A stretch of 64,000 nt of DNA, taken from the NCBI GenBank assembly GCA_029204225.1, contig CM055096.1, positions 71,734,849 through 71,798,848 of the forward strand, written 5' to 3'. Below the pieces are notes generated by a model, which was not told where the DNA came from, did no database searches, and saw only the letters and a list, made by a program, of their open reading frames with translations. Shown piece after piece: positions 57,163-64,000 of the stretch. Position 1 is the first letter of the stretch; each line of letters begins with the position of its first letter. This DNA is from Diphasiastrum complanatum. Lineage: Eukaryota > Streptophyta > Lycopodiopsida > Lycopodiales > Lycopodiaceae. The position numbers and the translations under genes were made by a program.

Positions 57163-58211
57163 ATGGAAGGTTCAACTTCAGAGATCCGCTTGATCAACAA
57201 ATTCAACGGAGATGACTTCCACATGTGGAAGTTCAAGATGAGAATGATCCTAATCGAAAAAGAGCTGTGGGGGTACGTAAATGGTTCAATACCCAAGCCG
57301 ATAGAACCTGAATTGCTTCCAGCATGGGAAGCAAAGGATGACAAAGCACTCGCCATTGTATCCCTGAATCTGAAAGACACTCAGATTGCTCACGTGTCAA
57401 ACAACACCACCTCCAAAGAAGTGTGGGATATCCTTACAAGCATCTACGAGACCTCAGATGTGTCCACTCGCCTCTTCTTGAGGAAGAAGATGTTGACATT
57501 TAGAATGAGCGAAGGCACCTTAGTAAGCGACCATCTGAACGAGTTCAAACAATTGCCAAACCAACTGGCTACAATAGGATCACTTATATCAGAAGAAGAC
57601 TCTACCATGTCTCCTCTTGCCAGTCTTCCATCCTCCTATGACAATTTAGTGTTGGCTCTTAGCAACACTCCTACGCTGTCTCTACAAAAATTGACAACAA
57701 GTCTGTTGCAGGAAGAAGTAAGGAGGAAAAGCTTGTCCACGTCAACGAGTACCAAATCCATGGCACTCTACTCAACCAAGCAGCAGTCCAAGAAGAAGAA
57801 AGGCTTCAAGGACAAGAAGACAAAGGCAGAACAGCCAGCAGCTTCGCAACCACAACAACAACATCATAGCCAATCATCGTCCAAGACCAAGCTATTTTGT
57901 ACGTACTGCAAAAGAACCAACCATGATATCAAGGATTGTCGCGTCCTCAAGCATAATGAAGCCAGGAAGAAGATGCAGCAGCAACAACAAGGCAACTCTG
58001 ACACAGTCAGAGATTCGCAAGAAAATGAGAGAGTGTTGATGGTACAAGATCAACCCAACAGAGATGCCCATCAATGGTATCTCGATTCAGGTGTCTCTCA
58101 GCACATGACGCCATGCAAGGACCTCTTCTCTACACTCACAGCTACAGAATCGAAATACATCTTCTTTGGTGACTCTAGTTCACATCAAGTCGAAGGTCAA
58201 GGCTCTATTTG
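57163..58211 (+). mobile_element. Element J: copia gag and protease, largely intact
   Basis: The ATG at 57163 opens MEGSTSEIRLINKFNGDDFH. It continues WKFKMRMILIEKELWGYVNG, TSKEVWDILTSIYETSDVST and RLFLRKKMLTFRMSEGTLV (the copia UBN2 gag), then SLPSSYDNLVLAL and a Lys/Gln-rich linker. The zinc knuckle FCTYCKRTNHDIKDC is at about 57893-57937, and the protease WYLDSGVSQHMTPCKDLFST carries the catalytic DSG. The frame is open for 349 codons to a single stop at 58210. The flanking 5' region should hold the LTR (not delimited). Confidence 0.88.
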
Positions 58212-59090
58212 ACTACAATTCTCTGATGGAATCACTAGACAGCTTAATGGTGTACTCTATGTACCCAAATTAACAACGAACTTATTGTCTATTAGCAAGA
58301 TCACTGATCAAGGCTATAGAGCTTTGTTTATTGCTAGGCGATGTACTATTTTAGATAAGAATTCAAAGGAAATCCCCTCTGCTTATAGAGAAGAAAAATT
58401 GTACATACTAAGTCACGATGTTGCACTTTCTATGAGTTGTTCAGATGTTAATATATGGCATCAGAGATTAGGACATCTAAACATGCGTTCAATCTTGTAT
58501 ATGCATCATAACAAAATGGTCAAGGACATGAATATAAATGCTGTTACTACAACTAATCAGGCTGTCTGTGAAAGTTGCTTACTAGGCAAACAACCTAGAA
58601 CCAAATTTCCAAGTGGACAGGTCAGAAGAGCCAAGTCCATTCTGTCACTGATACACAATGACTTATGTGGTCCTATGAGCGTACCTTCCCTGGATAAGGC
58701 TCTATACTTTATTACATTCATTGATGACTACTCCCATTTTACCAGTGTAATGTTTATTAAGAACAAGTTAGAAGCATTCAATTGCTTCAAAGAATTCAAG
58801 CAATATGCTGAGAATCAGACTAGTCAGAAAATCAAGGCCCTACGGTCTGATTCAGGGGGAGAGTACCTATCAAATGAGAGGAAGGACTATCTGTCGTCAT
58901 GTGGCGTGCACCATCAGTTTACTACAAGCTACACTCCTCAACAAAACGAAGTAGCTGAGCGGAAGAACCACACACTGTTGGAAGCTTCACGATCCATGAC
59001 AGCCAATGCCCATTTACCTCAAACATTCTGGGCAGAAGCAATCTCTACGGCCTGCTATCTGCAGAACTACTCCAACACTAAAGCAGTTGA
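58212..59090 (+). mobile_element. Element J: copia integrase, truncated
   Basis: After the stop at 58210 the frame resumes and stays open from about 58285. The pre-integrase zinc region is WHQRLGHLNMRSILY with CESCLLGKQPRTKF. The catalytic core is LIHNDLCGPMSVPSLD, TFIDDYSHFTSVMFI, and SDSGGEYLSNERKDYLSSCG. All three acidic residues (D, D, E) are intact, followed by QQNEVAERKNHTLLEASRSM. Homology ends sharply at about 59090 in YLQN, where the copia frame should enter the last third of integrase. RT, RNase H and 3' LTR are absent. Confidence 0.88.
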
Positions 59091-59179
59091 AATTGCTAAT
59101 GTTATCAATAACAAATGTTTTGTCGTTACTATGATTTTAGTCATGCGAAATCTGGCTAAAAGCCCAATAAGTCATTAGA

Positions 59180-60960
59180 TAATAAATGTTAGCGTGAGGC
59201 CTATGCCTCCGGTTCCTGGGTTTGTCAGGGCCGAAAGGTGCCAATATCTAGCTTAAATGTCAAATGGCGCACTCTCTTAGCCATGTGAGCTTGAGCGATA
59301 CCTTATAAGTTTTAATTTAAATAATAGGCCTAAAACCAATGTAATGGTTTTTAAGGGCCAAACCACTAATACGCTGCCACTGATACGCAACAACCATAGG
59401 CTGCAACGCTTCTTCCTCTCTCTCTCTCACTCATAGGCTGCAACCCTTCTTCCTCTCTCTCTCACTCGTAGGCTGTTGCTATAAGCAGGGGAGCAGGAGA
59501 CATTTTCATAAGTCATTCAAAATAGAACCATTTTCAGAGATGTAAAAAGCAGGAAGCTTCTATTCTGTGCTAAGCTATGGAGGATTCAGCCTTTGCAAAT
59601 TCTTTCGCGGCCATATTGGGCATTTTGCTGTTCTCTGTTTGATAGGCACACATGGTTCTTGCTGTCAATCTTTGTGCTTGATGCATGATTTTATTTCTTT
59701 TTCTCAGTCTTAAAGATCTGTGTGCAAATGTACAATGGGCTTTGGAAAGCCTAGTTTGTCTGTAGATCATAAAGGGTGGGATGGAACTAAGAATATGTCT
59801 GTCCCATTCTCTTATCTAACGTCAAAACCCTTTGATCAATGCGCTGTGGTTTAACTATGCTATGTTATGCCTTTATTATGAAAGTGTGAGGTCTCTACAA
59901 ATCTGAGTGTAGGTAGATACAGGCGAATGTTCAATTAAACCTAGACTCCGGCATGGATAGTAAAAGATTCATTCCTTCTCACAAACAACACTTCTTTTGC
60001 CCATCTTGAAGTTTGGTGTTTGATTGTCATTAAGGTAGGGTAATTAATGATGTTTTGTTGCATTGCTTCCTGCGATGCAGCTCCTCAAGACTAACGCACC
60101 TGATTTTCAGAGGCTATCTTGCATATATGCGTTGAAGTGCTGATCTGGCTGTAACGAGATGCTGACTTGTGCTTCCGGCGGGGCTGCATCGGATCCACGA
60201 TCGTATATCGACCTGTGACAGGGCTGTTGGAGTTGGTGCTACGTTTGAAATATAATGTCATCTTGAAGAAAGTATGAAACGCAAGAAGTGATGGGCGTTG
60301 TTCTACGTTGATAGATATGCAGACAAAGTGAAGCACTGCCCACGCTACCTCTTAGAAGACTGTTAGGCCCGAATCCTCACTTGTGAAGTCCGTGAGCGAC
60401 CTGCTGACCTGTGGTGACTTGCTATGCTAAAACTTTCTCTATGAATGTGTTGGTGTATTCTTGAAGGGGAATGATAAAGGATTTGAGGTCCGATGGCAGT
60501 TTGTGTATAGCGTTTCATCAAGATCTGTGATGGCCTAGAGTTTTTTGGTCCTTCTAATGTAAATGACAGCACAAGAACCTGTCTTGTTTTATTATGGTTA
60601 AACGATCTTGAAGCAGGCCATTCAAGAGCAGTGCTTCTCTCTTTTCTTCTAATGATAAATGCAGTGAATGCATTAACTTGTTTACAAGTTTGTACTGTGT
60701 TCCTTTGGAAGGGGTTTTGCTGCTTAATGCATTCAGGAAGCGACTATGTACAACCCCTTTAGGTGAGGAATGTGAAGTATACTGTCAGTCGCATTTCCAA
60801 GATGAATCTATTGTGCTTCCAACCTACAAGTCACCGTCAGGCCCTTGCCGTTCATTGACTCCAAGCCCAACGAATAAGGCCTCTGAGTGTCATCTGCTTA
60901 TGCCAGGAGCTGACCTGCTTGGCTGGCTATGACCGTCATTGACTTAGCAGTACAACTGAG
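59180..60960. other. Non-TE region with possible short transcription unit
   Basis: A CTCTCTC-rich block with a tandem 'cactcataggctgcaac' phrase (about 59395-59475) is followed by a TATA-like ctataagcagg at about 59479. A well-placed ATG at 59577 (gctATGG) opens a 21-codon peptide, MEDSAFANSFAAILGILLFS. A polypyrimidine acceptor-like tgcgatgcag lies at 60071-60080. Another open frame is at 60678-60932. None has recognised homology. It could be a non-coding or small-peptide gene, or nothing. Confidence 0.22.
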
Positions 60961-62976
<2,016 letters not shown>

Positions 62977-63239
62977 AATTTGTTGTAACCCCAGCAGAAA
63001 TTATAATCATATTTCAGGATACACTGAGAAACACACTGGTTCAGTTCAATACAGTGTCGGTTCACTCAAAACTTCTTGAAGATTCCTACATTAAAGTCAT
63101 TGTTAACATCTTCAAAGTGAATTTGAGGAGTATTCCCGTTACTACTGATCCATATTCAAGAAGTCTTATCGTGTTACAGGACATAAGTGATTTCAAACCC
63201 CCTCTAAAATTTGGATGTTTATTGATGTTACGGGTTTTG

Positions 63240-64000
63240 CTGTTTCCCTTGAAAAAATAGTACCAAAAGTGCCAAAACAGGTAATATGCAACAATCACAA
63301 GTTTGAAGTAAAATATAACCAAATTTGGTAGTCTGAACTATCTAAATTGAAAATTGATAAGTACCAATTGAAAGAAGCATTGGTACTAGAGAGTTTCAGA
63401 AAGCTTTGGTACTCGAGGGTTTCACCAACATTTAACATTTCAGTATCTTTCTGCACATTGCAATAAAATTCTCACCAAATTTCTTTTGTTGCTGCACATC
63501 ACAATTACCAAAGCAGACTGCACGTCGAAGAGCTGTTTAAAAGCCTCTCATAACACCAAAGTAAAGAGCTGTGTAAAAGCCTCTTATAACACCAAAGTAC
63601 CAAAACAGTAGGAAGTACCAACAGGTAAGACCAAAGTACCAAAGTACCAAACATGTAGAAAGTACAAGAACCTTAATTGGTAGTCTGGAGGATCAAGATT
63701 GTTACACGATAGGTTCAAATAGTACCAATCTTTGGTACTCAAAAGTTTCAGGAACACATAAACATTACAAAAATGGTACAAAACTTGTAAAACTAGTAGT
63801 AACTAAAGCTTAGATTCCACCAATCGGTAAACAAAACTAAAATAGTACCAAAAGGACCATAAAGGATTGTATGCGAGCTACAAAAAAAATATAACGAAAA
63901 AAATACCCAACTTGGACACGAGAAGTCTAAATAGTACCAATTTGGTAGATTTTAAAATAAAATGAGACACTAAGTATAAAAGACTTAATTTGGTAGTCAG
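63240..64000. repeat. GGTAC-rich repeat, inverted copy of the 52.7-53.1 kb array
   Basis: From about 63655 to the window edge the reverse complement matches 52730-53093 almost phrase by phrase, for example ttacacgataggttcaaata, ggtaccaatctttggtactc in near form, and cgcatacaatcctttatgg. The stretch 63240-63655 carries looser taccaaag/gtaccaa phrases of the same kind. The unit continues beyond position 64000. Confidence 0.8.

Noticed and set aside
59500-59640. Annotated small peptide gene at 59577
   Set aside because: A good ATG context and TATA-like box are not enough; only 21 codons, no homology. Kept as a low-confidence region instead.

Overview
The window is nuclear DNA of a large-genome land plant, almost certainly a seed plant. 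Spliced introns with GT/AG borders, a plant-type paladin gene, Ty3 chromovirus and Ty1/copia LTR retrotransposons with initiator-Met-type primer-binding sites, and GA/TC microsatellites over 100 bp all point that way. I cannot name the species. No tRNA, rRNA, CRISPR array or prokaryotic feature is visible.

Left third (1-25 kb). One conserved host gene dominates: a paladin-like phosphatase-domain protein on the minus strand. Thirteen exons are visible between 24802 and 780. The proposed junctions keep one open frame of 846 codons, and the third repeat lies beyond the left edge. Intron 3 (6120-23986, about 17.9 kb) is a stack of nested retrotransposons. Element D (8303-13463) is a complete chromodomain element without reverse transcriptase or integrase core, inserted in-frame in the gag of an older minus-strand Ty3 element (B). 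Further right, Ty3 element A sits in the RNase H region of copia element F (target duplication GTTTG), and Ty3 element E sits in the chromodomain of A (target duplication GTCTC). The 5' halves of F, A and E are on the minus strand and their 3' halves on the plus strand, so an inversion cut through the nest.

Middle (25-43 kb). AT-rich DNA with no intact gene: degraded copia and Ty3 fragments, a pseudogene of the C-terminus of a plant acid-type (AB-hydrolase) lipase near 40.6-40.95 kb, a GC-rich island at 28.65-29.06 kb, and microsatellites.

Right (43-64 kb). A full-length but defective copia element (H, 44435-51161) has 1.27-1.28 kb LTRs and target duplication AGGAT. Next come a diverged tandem array of about 340-bp units rich in GGTAC (52.0-53.1 kb), with an inverted copy at the right window edge, and a decayed CCT-domain fragment of clock pseudo-response-regulator type (53.6 kb). 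An unrecognised minus-strand reading frame carries a duplicated peptide block (55.2-55.8 kb), followed by a 20/21-bp tandem repeat and a copia element truncated in its integrase (57.16-59.1 kb). The last 5 kb hold no recognisable gene.

The only apparently functional host gene is the paladin-like one. The rest is transposon history, and the main novelty is the reconstructable inverted nest and the RT-less chromodomain element D.
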